Positions 23,718-32,541 of a DNA stretch of 42,726 nt are shown in pieces. Under the pieces are notes generated by a model, which had not been told where the DNA came from, did not search any database, and was given only the letters and a program-made list of their open reading frames with translations. Source of the DNA: Clostridiales bacterium (GTDB taxonomy: Bacteria; Bacillota; Clostridia; Oscillospirales; Acutalibacteraceae); NCBI GenBank assembly GCA_024693205.1, contig JAILLJ010000169.1:1-42726 (forward strand), read 5' to 3'. The translations under genes and the position numbers were made by a program. Within the stretch, counting starts at the first letter, position 1. Every line of letters begins with the position of its first letter.

Positions 23718-26243
23718 ATGATAAATAAATACAGAGTGCACGAGGTTGCAAAAGATTTCAACATGAAGAGCAACGCCGTTATCGACCTCTTGGCGAAATA
23801 CTTCGGCGACACCAAAAAGCACATGACGGCTCTTGAGGAGATCGAGCTCGACGTTATTTTCGAGACGTTCACCCAGCAAAATCAGGTCGAGAGCTTTGAC
23901 GAATACTTTGCGGCCGGAGAGACCGAAAGAAAGAAAAAGCAGGCCGAAAAGGAAAAGGCAGCGGCCGAACAGGCCGAAAAAGAAGCTGCGGAAAAAGAAG
24001 CCGCCGCAAAAAAAGAGGCCGAAGCCGCCGCGGAAAAGGAGCAGAAGGCTCCCGCCAAAACGAAGCAGCCCGCAGAGGGCGCGAAGGCGACTTCCGGAGC
24101 GAAGACGCCTTCCGGCGCAAAAACGGCGCAGGGCGCAAAGCAGCCTAAGGCCGACGGAGCCGACGCAAAGCCGCATCAGCCCGCCGTAATAATCCCCCGT
24201 CAACAGCCCAAAAAGAAAAACAAGGATGCGAACCGCGCTCCTCAGGCTCGTACAAAGGGCGAGACGAGAACTGTCAACACGCGTTCCGATGAGGTCGATT
24301 TAGATAAATACAACGAAAGATACGAGAATTTCGCTCCCGTAAACAAGACGCTCCAGAGCGATACATCGACAAATAAACAGAAGCTCAAACAAAAATCACA
24401 GCAGTACCGCAGACAGGGCGGCATGCGCCAGTCCCGTAAGGAGACTGAGGCGGAAAGACTTAAGAGGATCGCCGCCGAGAGGGCCAAAAAGCCCCAGCTC
24501 GTTATCTCCGTACCCGATGAGATAACGGTCAGCGAGCTTGCCGCGATGCTTAAAAGAACGGCGTCCGAGGTCATCAAGGTACTCTTTGAGATAGGTCAGA
24601 TGGTCACGGTAAACGAGGTCATCGACTTCGATACAGCCGAATATGTCGCGACAGAGCTCGGCGCAAAGGTACAAAAGCAGGTCGTAGTGACGATCGAGGA
24701 CAGGATAATCGACGACAGCGAGGACGAAGAAAGCTCATTAAAGCCGCGCGATCCCATCGTTGTGGTCATGGGACACGTCGACCACGGCAAGACGTCCATC
24801 CTCGACGCGATCCGCCATACGTCCGTAACGACGACGGAGGCGGGCGGAATAACCCAGCATATCGGCGCATACAGGGTAAAATGCAACGGAGAGTACATCA
24901 CGTTCCTTGACACTCCCGGTCACGCGGCGTTCACCGCCATGCGCGCGAGAGGCGCCATGGCGACGGATATCGCCGTTCTCGTAGTGGCCGCCGACGACGG
25001 CATAATGCCCCAGACGATAGAGGCCATCAACCATGCCAAGGCGGCAAACGTCTCGATAATCGTCGCCATCAATAAGATGGATAAGGAGGGCGCTTCGCCC
25101 GACAGGATAATGCAGCAGCTCACTGAATATGAGCTCGTTCCCGAGGAATGGGGCGGCGACACGATATGCGTGCCCGTTTCCGCGGTAAAAAATATGAATA
25201 TCGACAAGCTGCTCGAATCGATCCTTCTCGTCGCCGAGATGAAGGAGCTTAAGGCCAATCCCAACAGAGCGGCAAAGGGTATCGTCATCGAGGCGAGGCT
25301 CGACAAGGGCAGAGGCCCCGTCGCAACGCTCCTTGTACAAAACGGCACCCTTAAAGAGGGAGACATCGTCGTCGCCGGCAGCAGCGTCGGACGTATCCGC
25401 GTCATGCTCGACGACAGAAAGAAAAAGGTCAAGCAGGCAGGCCCCAGCGTTCCCGTTGAGGTCACCGGTCTTTCGGACGTCCCGCAGGCAGGCGACGCGT
25501 TTGACGCCGTCTCCGACGAGCGCCTTGCGAGAGAGCTTGTCGAACAGAGAAAACAGCACGAAAAAGAGGAACAGTTCAAGGCGTTCCAGAAGGTCACGCT
25601 CGACAACCTCTTCGATTCCCTCCAGGCAGGCGAGCTGAAGGATCTCAATATCATCGTCAAGGCCGACGTCCAAGGCTCCGCCGAGGCTGTAAAGCAGAGC
25701 CTCGAAAAGCTCTCGAACGAAGAAGTAAAGGTAAAGATAATCCACGCCGGCGTCGGCGCTATCAGCGAATCGGACGTCATGCTCGCAAACGCTTCAAACG
25801 CCCTTATCGTCGGATTTAACGTACGTCCCGATCCGGTGGCGCAGCAAAACGCTGAGCGCGACGGAGTAGAGATCCGCACATACAGAATTATTTACGACTG
25901 CATCGAGGAGGTCCAGGCCGCCATCAAGGGAATGCTCGCTCCCAAATTCAAGGAGGAGGAGCTTGGCCGTGCAGAGGTCCGTCAGGTGGTCAAGATATCG
26001 TCTGTCGGCAACATCGCCGGATGCTACGTCTTGAACGGAAAGATAACGAGAAATTCAAAGATAAGAGTAGTCCGCGACGGCATCGTCGTCGCCGACACGG
26101 AAATCGCCTCTCTCCGCAGATTCAAGGACGACGTCAAAGAGGTCGCGTCCAACTACGAATGCGGCATAGGTCTCAGCAAGTTCAACGATATCAAAGAGGG
26201 AGATATCTTCGAGGCATATACGATAGTCGAATACAGAGACTGA
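23718..26243 (+). CDS. infB: Translation initiation factor IF-2
   Basis: The 841 aa GTPase brings initiator tRNA to the 30S subunit and promotes subunit joining. An N-terminal helical domain ([20 protein letters not shown]) is followed by a long alanine-, lysine- and glutamate-rich region of low complexity (about 70-165), then the second N-terminal domain (about 255-310). The G domain follows: GHVDHGKT (from about residue 351), the switch segment [18 protein letters not shown] and NKMD. Domains II-IV complete it, ending in [12 protein letters not shown]. Strong use of C-ending codons agrees with high expression. Confidence 0.98.
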   Translation: MINKYRVHEVAKDFNMKSNAVIDLLAKYFGDTKKHMTALEEIELDVIFETFTQQNQVESFDEYFAAGETERKKKQAEKEKAAAEQAEKEAAEKEAAAKKEAEAAAEKEQKAPAKTKQPAEGAKATSGAKTPSGAKTAQGAKQPKADGADAKPHQPAVIIPRQQPKKKNKDANRAPQARTKGETRTVNTRSDEVDLDKYNERYENFAPVNKTLQSDTSTNKQKLKQKSQQYRRQGGMRQSRKETEAERLKRIAAERAKKPQLVISVPDEITVSELAAMLKRTASEVIKVLFEIGQMVTVNEVIDFDTAEYVATELGAKVQKQVVVTIEDRIIDDSEDEESSLKPRDPIVVVMGHVDHGKTSILDAIRHTSVTTTEAGGITQHIGAYRVKCNGEYITFLDTPGHAAFTAMRARGAMATDIAVLVVAADDGIMPQTIEAINHAKAANVSIIVAINKMDKEGASPDRIMQQLTEYELVPEEWGGDTICVPVSAVKNMNIDKLLESILLVAEMKELKANPNRAAKGIVIEARLDKGRGPVATLLVQNGTLKEGDIVVAGSSVGRIRVMLDDRKKKVKQAGPSVPVEVTGLSDVPQAGDAFDAVSDERLARELVEQRKQHEKEEQFKAFQKVTLDNLFDSLQAGELKDLNIIVKADVQGSAEAVKQSLEKLSNEEVKVKIIHAGVGAISESDVMLANASNALIVGFNVRPDPVAQQNAERDGVEIRTYRIIYDCIEEVQAAIKGMLAPKFKEEELGRAEVRQVVKISSVGNIAGCYVLNGKITRNSKIRVVRDGIVVADTEIASLRRFKDDVKEVASNYECGIGLSKFNDIKEGDIFEAYTIVEYRD

Positions 26244-26275
26244 CGATCACTCGACTGCCGAAAGGAGCGGAAAGT

Positions 26276-26647
26276 ATGGCAGGATATAAAACGGACAGAG
26301 TCGCCGAGGATATAAAGCGCGAGATAACGGCCGTTATCCGCGAGCTTAAGGATCCGCGCGTCGCCGGCAGCTTCCTTACCGTCGTCCGCGTTGACGTCAG
26401 CTCAGACGCATCGTTCGCTAAGGTCTATATCAGCGCGCTCGAAGGTATTGAAACGGCTCAGAATGCCGTCAAGGGACTTAAAAACGCTACCGGATATATC
26501 CGCAGAGAGGTCGGCGGGAACCTGCATCTCCGCAAAACTCCGGAGCTTAAATTCATAGCGGACGATTCCGTGGCTCACGGTATCGGTATCGCTAAGATCA
26601 TAAACGATCTCAACATTGAAAAAACGGACGAAGACAAAAAAGAATAA
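26276..26647 (+). CDS. rbfA: Ribosome-binding factor A
   Basis: The 123 aa protein is needed for maturation of the 16S rRNA 5' end in 30S assembly. Family sequences are KREITAVIRELKDPRV, VDVSSDASFAKVYIS, and the RKTPELKFIADDS ending with VAHGIGIAKII. The ATG at 26276 follows AAAGGAGCGG; longer readings run back inside infB and are rejected. It lies 32 bp after infB. Confidence 0.95.
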   Translation: MAGYKTDRVAEDIKREITAVIRELKDPRVAGSFLTVVRVDVSSDASFAKVYISALEGIETAQNAVKGLKNATGYIRREVGGNLHLRKTPELKFIADDSVAHGIGIAKIINDLNIEKTDEDKKE

Positions 26648-26698
26648 AAAGCAAACGACCCTTACCGTCCGATTTTTCACTTTGAAGGGATGAATATT

Positions 26699-27664
26699 AT
26701 GAAGGTCAATCCGGCTGAAGCTGTACAGCTTCTGAATGAACATGACAATATCCTTATAATCGCCCACGCCCACCCCGACGGAGATACGCTCGGGAGCAGC
26801 TACGCTCTCTGCCGCGTGCTTCTGTCGCGGGGAAAAAGAGCTGCGGTCATATGTGAGGACAATATCCCGAAAATGTTTTCATTCATGGCGGCGGGACTGA
26901 GTGAACTCGATTTTGAGCCGGAATTCATCGTCGCTGCCGACGTCGCCGGAACAAAGCTTATGGGCAGTCATGTCATGGAGCGCTACGGAGACGGCGTCGA
27001 CCTTTGTATAGACCACCACTTTACTAACGAGCTTTACGCAAAAAACACGCTGCTCGACGACACGGCGGCTGCGTGCGCGGAAATAATGCTGCGTCTCTTC
27101 AAGGAGATGCGCACGGACATTTCGCCCGTTGTCGCGGAATGTCTTTACGCCGGCATCTCGACCGACACCGGCTGTTTCAGATATCCCAATCTTACGTCCG
27201 GCACGCTTCGCGCGGCGGCGGAGCTTATTGACCTCGGCGCCGATTTCGCGAGGATTAACAAGGACTGCTTCGAGACAAAGAGCAAGTCGTTCGTCGCGCT
27301 CGAGAAGATGGCGCTGAACAATATAGAAACTTATTTCGGAGGCCTTTGCGCGTTTATCACGATCACCGCCGAAATGCTCAGGGAATGCGGCTCGAGCGCG
27401 GAGGAATTTGACAGGATAGCCGCCCTCCCGCGCCAGATTGAGGATGTGCTCGTCGGCGTTACGATAAGAGAACAGAGCAACGGGACCTTCAAGGCGTCGG
27501 TCAGGACAAATCCGCCGATGAACGCCGCGGATATCTGTAAAAGGATGAACGGCGGCGGCCATATCGGAGCCGCGGGATGTACCTTGACGGGCACAGCGGA
27601 GGACGTCAGAAACACTATCCTGAGAAACGTTGAAGACGCCCTCAAGGGAGAAAAAAAGCTTTAA
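26699..27664 (+). CDS. nrnA: DHH-family oligoribonuclease/phosphoesterase, NrnA type
   Basis: The protein is about 321 aa. DHH motifs are IIAHAHPDGDTLGSS (H23, D27, D29), a VAADVAG segment, and CIDHHFTN (the DHH itself), and the DHHA1 C-terminal domain ends in GGGHIGAAGC. NrnA enzymes degrade short RNA oligomers and often dephosphorylate pAp. The ATG at 26699 is preferred over one at 26690: GAAGGGA ends eight bases before the former but touches the latter. It is co-transcribed with rbfA, as in many Firmicutes; the usual next gene truB is absent here. Confidence 0.92.
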   Translation: MKVNPAEAVQLLNEHDNILIIAHAHPDGDTLGSSYALCRVLLSRGKRAAVICEDNIPKMFSFMAAGLSELDFEPEFIVAADVAGTKLMGSHVMERYGDGVDLCIDHHFTNELYAKNTLLDDTAAACAEIMLRLFKEMRTDISPVVAECLYAGISTDTGCFRYPNLTSGTLRAAAELIDLGADFARINKDCFETKSKSFVALEKMALNNIETYFGGLCAFITITAEMLRECGSSAEEFDRIAALPRQIEDVLVGVTIREQSNGTFKASVRTNPPMNAADICKRMNGGGHIGAAGCTLTGTAEDVRNTILRNVEDALKGEKKL

Positions 27665-27679
27665 CAGCGGAGAATAAAA

Positions 27680-29053
27680 ATGCTTGATATAGTAAACACA
27701 ATAGCCGCGATCTCGACTCCGCGTTCAGCCGGCGGGATAGGAATAATAAGGATATCCGGCCCCGAAAGCACGAAGATCGCCGACAAAGTCTTCGTATCGT
27801 CAAGCGGCGCGAAGCTGATAAATTCAAAGGGCTACAGGGCGCATTTCGGAAAAATAATATGTGACGGAAAAATTTTGGACGAGGCTGTATGCCTCGTCTT
27901 TCGCGCTCCGAAAAGCTATACGGGTGAGGACGTCGTCGAGATCTCGCTTCACGGCGGGATGTATGTCGTCACAAAGGCTCTTTCAGCCGTACTCTCTGCG
28001 GGAGCAAGACCTGCCGAAGCGGGAGAATTTACTAAACGCGCGTTTTTAAACGGCAAGCTTGACCTCTCCGAGGCCGAGGCGGTCATGAATATCATCTCAG
28101 CCGAGGGCGAACAGGCCGCTTTCGCGGCGGCAAACGCACTCGACGGCGCGCTCAGCCGAAAGATACGCGCCGAGGCGGATAAGCTTATCGCCGTTTCCGC
28201 AACGCTCGCGGCATGGGTCGATTACCCCGACGACGAGACGGAGGAGATGGCGCCGGAAAATATGCTTTCCGTTTTTATTTCCGTCAGAGACAGCCTCGAA
28301 AAGCTCCTCACCGAATTTGAGTCGGGACAGGCCGTGACCCAGGGAGTCAACGCCGCGATAGTCGGAAGACCCAACGTCGGCAAATCTACGCTCATGAATC
28401 TTCTTACGGGCTTCGAGCGCTCGATAGTCACCTCTTACGCCGGCACAACAAGGGACGTCGTCGAAGAAACGGTGCGTCTCGGAAACGTCGTACTGCGCCT
28501 TGCCGATACCGCCGGTATACGCGATACGGAAAATCCCGTCGAGAGCATAGGCGTCGGCATGGCTAAAAAGAAGCTCTCGGAAGCGTCGCTCGTGCTCGCT
28601 GTGTTTGACGGCTCGGAGGAGCTGTCGGACGAGGACAGAGAGCTTTTAAAAAGCTGTAAAAACAAACGCGCCGTCGCCGTTATCAACAAGACGGATCTCG
28701 AAAAGACGCTCGACAAAAACGAGATAAAACGATATATAAACGACGTCGTCGAGATATCGGCTTTTTCCGGCGAAGGACGCGACGAGCTGAGCGACACGGT
28801 CGAGAGGATATTGGGAACGGACAGGTTTGACTCGTCGTCCGCCATGCTCGGAAACGAGAGACAAAAAAGCTGCTGTGAAAAGGCGGTAAAATATCTAAGC
28901 GAAGCGATAGAAGCCGTTAAAAGCGGAGTTACCGCCGACGCCGTAAACGTCTGCGCCGACAGCTGTATCGAGGCGCTTTTGGAGATAACCGGCGAAAAAG
29001 CGGGAGAAGCAGTCGTAAACGAAATATTTTCAAGATTTTGCGTCGGAAAATAA
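27680..29053 (+). CDS. mnmE: tRNA modification GTPase MnmE
   Basis: The 457 aa protein works with MnmG to make the 5-carboxymethylaminomethyl group on wobble U34 of tRNAs. In order: N-terminal tetrahydrofolate-binding domain (opening IAAISTPRSAGGIGIIRISG), helical domain, inserted G domain with GRPNVGKSTLMN (about 229-240), DTAGI and NKTD, and the C-terminal FCVGK with its conserved cysteine. It starts 16 bp after nrnA. In many Clostridia mnmE lies in the rpmH-jag-mnmE-mnmG cluster near the origin, so its place here is a local rearrangement. Confidence 0.96.
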   Translation: MLDIVNTIAAISTPRSAGGIGIIRISGPESTKIADKVFVSSSGAKLINSKGYRAHFGKIICDGKILDEAVCLVFRAPKSYTGEDVVEISLHGGMYVVTKALSAVLSAGARPAEAGEFTKRAFLNGKLDLSEAEAVMNIISAEGEQAAFAAANALDGALSRKIRAEADKLIAVSATLAAWVDYPDDETEEMAPENMLSVFISVRDSLEKLLTEFESGQAVTQGVNAAIVGRPNVGKSTLMNLLTGFERSIVTSYAGTTRDVVEETVRLGNVVLRLADTAGIRDTENPVESIGVGMAKKKLSEASLVLAVFDGSEELSDEDRELLKSCKNKRAVAVINKTDLEKTLDKNEIKRYINDVVEISAFSGEGRDELSDTVERILGTDRFDSSSAMLGNERQKSCCEKAVKYLSEAIEAVKSGVTADAVNVCADSCIEALLEITGEKAGEAVVNEIFSRFCVGK

Positions 29054-29055
29054 TG

Positions 29056-29165
29056 AGCCTCGGTATTTCAAACCGAGCCTGCGTAAAATAAATATAAATC
29101 AAAAAAGAGTTTTCCTTAACGTATCAAAGTCATCGCTGACAGATCCGAAAAGGAAAACTCTGTTT
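29056..29165 (+). terminator. Terminator region after mnmE
   Basis: A small hairpin CTCGGT/ACCGAG (about 29059-29076) is followed by a longer one, AGAGTTTTCCTT/AAGGAAAACTCT with a loop of about 32 nt (29106-29157), then GTTTTTATTTGG. A-tracts on the other side allow it to serve the convergent trmL gene as well. Short repeats of TTTGGTTTTA fill the rest of this 154 bp gap. Confidence 0.7.
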
Positions 29166-29207
29166 TTATTTGGTTTTAATTTGGTTTTATTTTGGTTATA
29201 TTTTATC

Positions 29208-29723
29208 CTATTTGTTGTTCGCGTCGCTCCACTTGAAGTTTCTCAGCTCGCCCTTACATAAAAGCTCCGGGAAGCCCCATTGGCGAAGCACCTCATAGAC
29301 GCCTATCGCGGCGCTGTTCGAGAGGTTCAGGCTCCTCGCCTCGTCCATCATCGGAAATCTTACGCACGACTCCGGATTGTTGAACAGAAGCTCCTCCGGA
29401 AGACCTGCCGTCTCCTTCCCGAAAACGAGGTATGAGCCGTCGGGATATTCGACGTCGGAATATATCTTTTGCGCCTTTGTCGAGAAGTAGAAGAAGCTGC
29501 CGCTGTTCTCTTTGAAAAAGCTGTCAAGCCCGTCGTAATATGTTATATCGAGCAGATGCCAATAATCAAGTCCCGCCCGTTTGAGCTTTGTATCGTCTAT
29601 TTCAAAGCCCATCGGGCCGACGAGATGAAGTCTCGCGCCCGTGACGGCGCATGTACGGGCGATGTTTCCCGTATTCTGCGGTATCTGAGGCTCGACAAGC
29701 ACGACGTTGAGCGTTTTTTTCAT
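29208..29723 (-). CDS. trmL: tRNA (cytidine/uridine-34-2'-O)-methyltransferase TrmL
   Basis: The 171 aa SPOUT methyltransferase acts on the wobble base of tRNA-Leu isoacceptors in E. coli. Marks are VVLVEPQIPQNTGNIARTCA, the LDYWHLLDITYY segment, and the knot sequences YLVFGKETAGLPEELL and RSLNLSNSAAIGVYEVLRQW. The ATG at 29723 has a GGAAG RBS; the frame is open far upstream, but that part lies over the divergent small gene and is not coding. Confidence 0.93.
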   Translation of the reverse strand: MKKTLNVVLVEPQIPQNTGNIARTCAVTGARLHLVGPMGFEIDDTKLKRAGLDYWHLLDITYYDGLDSFFKENSGSFFYFSTKAQKIYSDVEYPDGSYLVFGKETAGLPEELLFNNPESCVRFPMMDEARSLNLSNSAAIGVYEVLRQWGFPELLCKGELRNFKWSDANNK

Positions 29724-29765
29724 TTTTAACACTTCCGTTTTTTGCAGGTATTTTTTCCGTTTTTT

Positions 29766-29782
29766 CGGGTAAAATATACCCG
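29766..29782. promoter_or_regulatory. Inverted repeat between divergent genes
   Basis: CGGGTAAAATATACCCG is a 6+5+6 inverted repeat in the 85 bp between trmL (-) and the small glycine-rich gene (+). It contains TAAAAT and TATATT words that could be -10 elements on either strand. It could be an operator; no regulator is identified. Confidence 0.45.
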
Positions 29783-29808
29783 AACACAAAAAGAAAGGAC
29801 TGAACACA

Positions 29809-29997
29809 ATGCAGAAAAGCACAGGCAGCATCATGAAGGGCATGGGCATCGGCATGGCTGTCGGAGGCGTTTCCGGAGTCGTCGGAAGCTCGCTCCTTAA
29901 AAAGAAATCTCTCAAAAAAAGCGGTAAGAAAACTGCCGCCAAAGCCATTAAATCAATGACGGCAATGCTCGACAACATTCAGTATATGATGAAATGA
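29809..29997 (+). CDS. Small glycine- and lysine-rich protein
   Basis: The protein is 62 aa. An N-terminal glycine/methionine-rich hydrophobic stretch (MKGMGIGMAVGGVSGVVGSS) resembles a glycine-zipper membrane helix. It is followed by a lysine-rich part (KKKSLKKSGKKTAAKAIKS) and the tail MLDNIQYMMK. The ATG has a GAAAGGA RBS. No function is known to me. Its TGA stop abuts the TGA of pth on the other strand with no bases between. Confidence 0.7.
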   Translation: MQKSTGSIMKGMGIGMAVGGVSGVVGSSLLKKKSLKKSGKKTAAKAIKSMTAMLDNIQYMMK

Positions 29998-30621
29998 TCA
30001 GCCGTTGAAAAGTCCCATAGCCTTTTCTGTTTCGCCGCCGACGATAAGCTCTGCGGCGGAACAGACTTTTTCAGCCGTTTCCTTGAGCGTTAAAAGCTCA
30101 TCCTTTTTAAAATTTGACAGCACCCAATCGGCAAGCTCCCACTCGGGAGAGGGCTTCTCCCCTATCCCGACCTTTATCCGCGGGAAATTGTCGCTTTTAA
30201 GGTGATAAATAATGCTCTTTATCCCGTTATGGCCGCCGTCCGTCCCCTTTCGGCGTATACGCATTTTACCGCACGGCAGGGAGATATCGTCGAAGATGAC
30301 GATGATCTTTTCGGGAGGTATCTTATAAAACTCCGCGGCGTCGCGCACGGCCTCTCCGCTGTTGTTCATAAACGTCTGGGGCTTCATTAAAAGACAGCGA
30401 CGCCCGCCGAGAGAGACGTCGCAGTAAAGCGACTTGAACTTCAGCTTTTTTATTTTTACGTCGTTTTTCATCGCTAAATAATCGACGCAGAGAAATCCCG
30501 TGTTGTGCCTCGTGAATTCGTATTTTTCACCCGGATTTCCGAGCCCGACTATCATAAATTCGGGAGCGGACGACGTCCGCTCCGTTTTTGAAAAAATATC
30601 CGACCTGATCTTTCCGAACAT
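29998..30621 (-). CDS. pth: Peptidyl-tRNA hydrolase
   Basis: About 207 aa. It releases tRNA from peptidyl-tRNA dropped by ribosomes. Family motifs are MIVGLGNPGEKYEFTRHNTG with the catalytic histidine, MKPQTFMNNSGEAV, FDDISLPCGKMRIRRKG, and GGHNGIKSII. The start is uncertain. The frame opens at a GTG (30690) with no RBS; the ATG at 30621 (MFGKIRSDIF) gives a length usual for the family; the ATG opening MIVGLG (30555) would be minimal. It closes the glmU-lipoprotein-lipoprotein-pth series. Confidence 0.93.
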   Translation of the reverse strand: MFGKIRSDIFSKTERTSSAPEFMIVGLGNPGEKYEFTRHNTGFLCVDYLAMKNDVKIKKLKFKSLYCDVSLGGRRCLLMKPQTFMNNSGEAVRDAAEFYKIPPEKIIVIFDDISLPCGKMRIRRKGTDGGHNGIKSIIYHLKSDNFPRIKVGIGEKPSPEWELADWVLSNFKKDELLTLKETAEKVCSAAELIVGGETEKAMGLFNG

Positions 30622-30712
30622 ATCCGATCTTTGCGGCGCCGTCCGGACGTAACCGACTCTTGCCCTTTTCACGGCGCCTTTACCTTTCACTTTTGTATCG
30701 TCAAATTAAGCT

Positions 30713-31744
30713 TTATTTTATCGAAACGTACTTGTATCCCTTGCCGTTGTTTTCCATGCCGTAAACGTAGGAGAGCTTCGGAGATGCTTTTCTTATCGCT
30801 TCGACTACAGCCTGCTCGTCGTTATCGGCGCTTGAAATGACGTCAAAGCGCATCGTCGTCTTTCCCGTGTTTTTAGCCGAAAGACCTACGTCGCCGTCGC
30901 CGCGCGGATTTAGATAAACTCCGTCTCCCACGCTTCCGGGAACGGACATGCCGCATACGGTTATGTCCTTACCGGTGTCGTTGCTGAACTCGACGGCTAT
31001 CGTGTATTCCTTCCACTTCGATCTGTCCTTCAGATAGCTCTTTTTATCGCTCTCGGACATCGAAAATTTGCCGAGCTTCTTTTCGTCGGCATATCTTGTT
31101 TTAAAATCGGCATTGGTGAGATATGTAAACCTCGCGCCGAGGGCTTCCAGTTTATCGCTTGACGTAGGAGTCGTTCCCTTTGTCGTGCCTTCGGTCGGCT
31201 TTGAAGACGAAGCAGTCGTGCCCTTTCCCGAAGACGACGCGGAAGAGCCGGAGGACGCCGTCGTCTTTTTTTCGCCCGTCGAAGCGGTCTTGTCGTCCGA
31301 TTTTGACGGTTTTGTGTTGTCCGGATATTTTACATCATTTCCCTCGGGAAGCGTCGGATCCTTTAAGCTGAAGCCGGAATTATCCGACGCGAACGCGGCT
31401 CCGCCCATGGCGGTCGTTTTATCCCCCGCATTATCCTTCGCATTTTCAGCCGCATCCTGTTTTGTTTCGCCTTTGCCCGCCGTCGTACCCTTAACGTCTG
31501 ATTTATCCGCCTTGTTTTTTGACGAAGCGGAAGCGGCGACCGTCGTTTCTTTTGACTTTCTCGGCGCCTTAGACGACGTCTCGCTTTGTTCATCGGCGTA
31601 TTGGGAGTATGCGCCTTCGGTTATCCCCGATAAAGGCTCCAAAGGCTCCGGATCGTATGCCGACTTTCCGCCGCATCCCGAAACGGAAGCGAATACTATC
31701 GCAAGAACTGCCGCGGCGGCTGCATATTTTTTTAGATTTTTCAT
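30713..31744 (-). CDS. Lipoprotein with low-complexity linker and C-terminal conserved domain
   Basis: The protein is 343 aa. A signal peptide with lipobox (VSGC, Cys about 24) predicts a lipid-anchored surface protein. About 170 residues rich in Ser, Thr, Lys and Asp (several TTAS and GTT words) form a flexible spacer. The last 140 residues form a folded domain containing YTIAVEFSNDTGKDITVCGM and TTMRFDVISSADNDEQAVVE. That domain matches the N-terminal domain of the preceding gene's product in pattern, so they are paralogues with the spacer at opposite ends. No family is recognised. It starts 24 bp after its neighbour. Confidence 0.8.
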   Translation of the reverse strand: MKNLKKYAAAAAVLAIVFASVSGCGGKSAYDPEPLEPLSGITEGAYSQYADEQSETSSKAPRKSKETTVAASASSKNKADKSDVKGTTAGKGETKQDAAENAKDNAGDKTTAMGGAAFASDNSGFSLKDPTLPEGNDVKYPDNTKPSKSDDKTASTGEKKTTASSGSSASSSGKGTTASSSKPTEGTTKGTTPTSSDKLEALGARFTYLTNADFKTRYADEKKLGKFSMSESDKKSYLKDRSKWKEYTIAVEFSNDTGKDITVCGMSVPGSVGDGVYLNPRGDGDVGLSAKNTGKTTMRFDVISSADNDEQAVVEAIRKASPKLSYVYGMENNGKGYKYVSIK

Positions 31745-31768
31745 GTTATCGCCCGTGTCTTAAAATTT

Positions 31769-32524
31769 TTATCCGGCCTTTACCGGCTTTTTTGTCGAAG
31801 AAGCTTTTGACGACGCGGCGGCTGTGACGCCTTTGTCCTTCTTTGTCGATGATGTCGCGCCGCTGTCGGCCTTAGTTTCGGTAGCCGACGTAATGTCGTC
31901 GACCTTCTTCGTCGTCAGCGTCTGCGCCGTCGGAGCTGTCGTCTCCAAGGAAAAGTCCGATTTTTCCGCCATCCTTATCTTTTCGTAAATGAGATCAGAT
32001 TCGGCGGCGTTTTTAAGGTCGTCGATCTCGGTCGCGGAGTCGACGTATATCAGCTCGGCGTTTAGCTGTTTCAATCCGTCGTAGACGGTGCTCAGGGAAT
32101 ATTTTTCCGCGCTCGCAATAATGTTGAAGGTCATCGTGTAATATCCGTCGTATTTTTCCGGAAGTCCCATGACCGCGTCGCCGAATTTACAAATATAAAG
32201 CTTTTTGTCGCCGCCGTCGTCGGCAGTAAGCCCGAGAACGTTTATCCCGAAATCGTTTTTGTTTGTAAACAAAACGTCGACGGACGCGCCGAACCAGCGC
32301 TCGTCCCCGTTTACGAATTTGTTTTCAAACCCCTTCTCGGTAAACTCAAAGCCGGAGAGGACATGATCCCTTCCCGTCCCGTTGTCAATATAATCGGTCA
32401 GAAAATCCGACCCCCGAATACTGCCGAAATACGCGTCGGTAGTCGTCTTACCGCCGCATGAGGCGGCGGTGACGATAACTATGAACGCAAGAAAAAGCGG
32501 CAAAACCTTTTTTAACGCTTTCAT
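31769..32524 (-). CDS. Lipoprotein with N-terminal conserved domain and low-complexity tail
   Basis: The protein is 251 aa. Its signal peptide ends in a lipobox TAASC (Cys about 23). The folded domain comes straight after the anchor (about 30-180): VDVLFTNKNDFGINVLGLTA and YTMTFNIIASAEKYSLSTVY match the C-terminal domain of the next gene's product. The final 60 residues are Ser/Thr/Lys-rich. It lies 17 bp after glmU with a CGGAGG RBS, in the place where Firmicutes usually have prs between glmU and pth. Function is unknown; an extracytoplasmic role follows from the anchor. Confidence 0.8.
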   Translation of the reverse strand: MKALKKVLPLFLAFIVIVTAASCGGKTTTDAYFGSIRGSDFLTDYIDNGTGRDHVLSGFEFTEKGFENKFVNGDERWFGASVDVLFTNKNDFGINVLGLTADDGGDKKLYICKFGDAVMGLPEKYDGYYTMTFNIIASAEKYSLSTVYDGLKQLNAELIYVDSATEIDDLKNAAESDLIYEKIRMAEKSDFSLETTAPTAQTLTTKKVDDITSATETKADSGATSSTKKDKGVTAAASSKASSTKKPVKAG

Positions 32525-32541
32525 TTTTCCTCCGAGATCAC

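Noticed and set aside
23643-24203. An antisense frame rich in Leu, Phe and Gly opposite the infB linker, looking like a membrane protein
   Set aside because: It is the complement of the Lys/Ala/Glu-rich low-complexity part of IF-2.
24738-25879. Long antisense frames within infB
   Set aside because: They are shadows of the strongly biased infB codons and show no recognisable domains or start signals.
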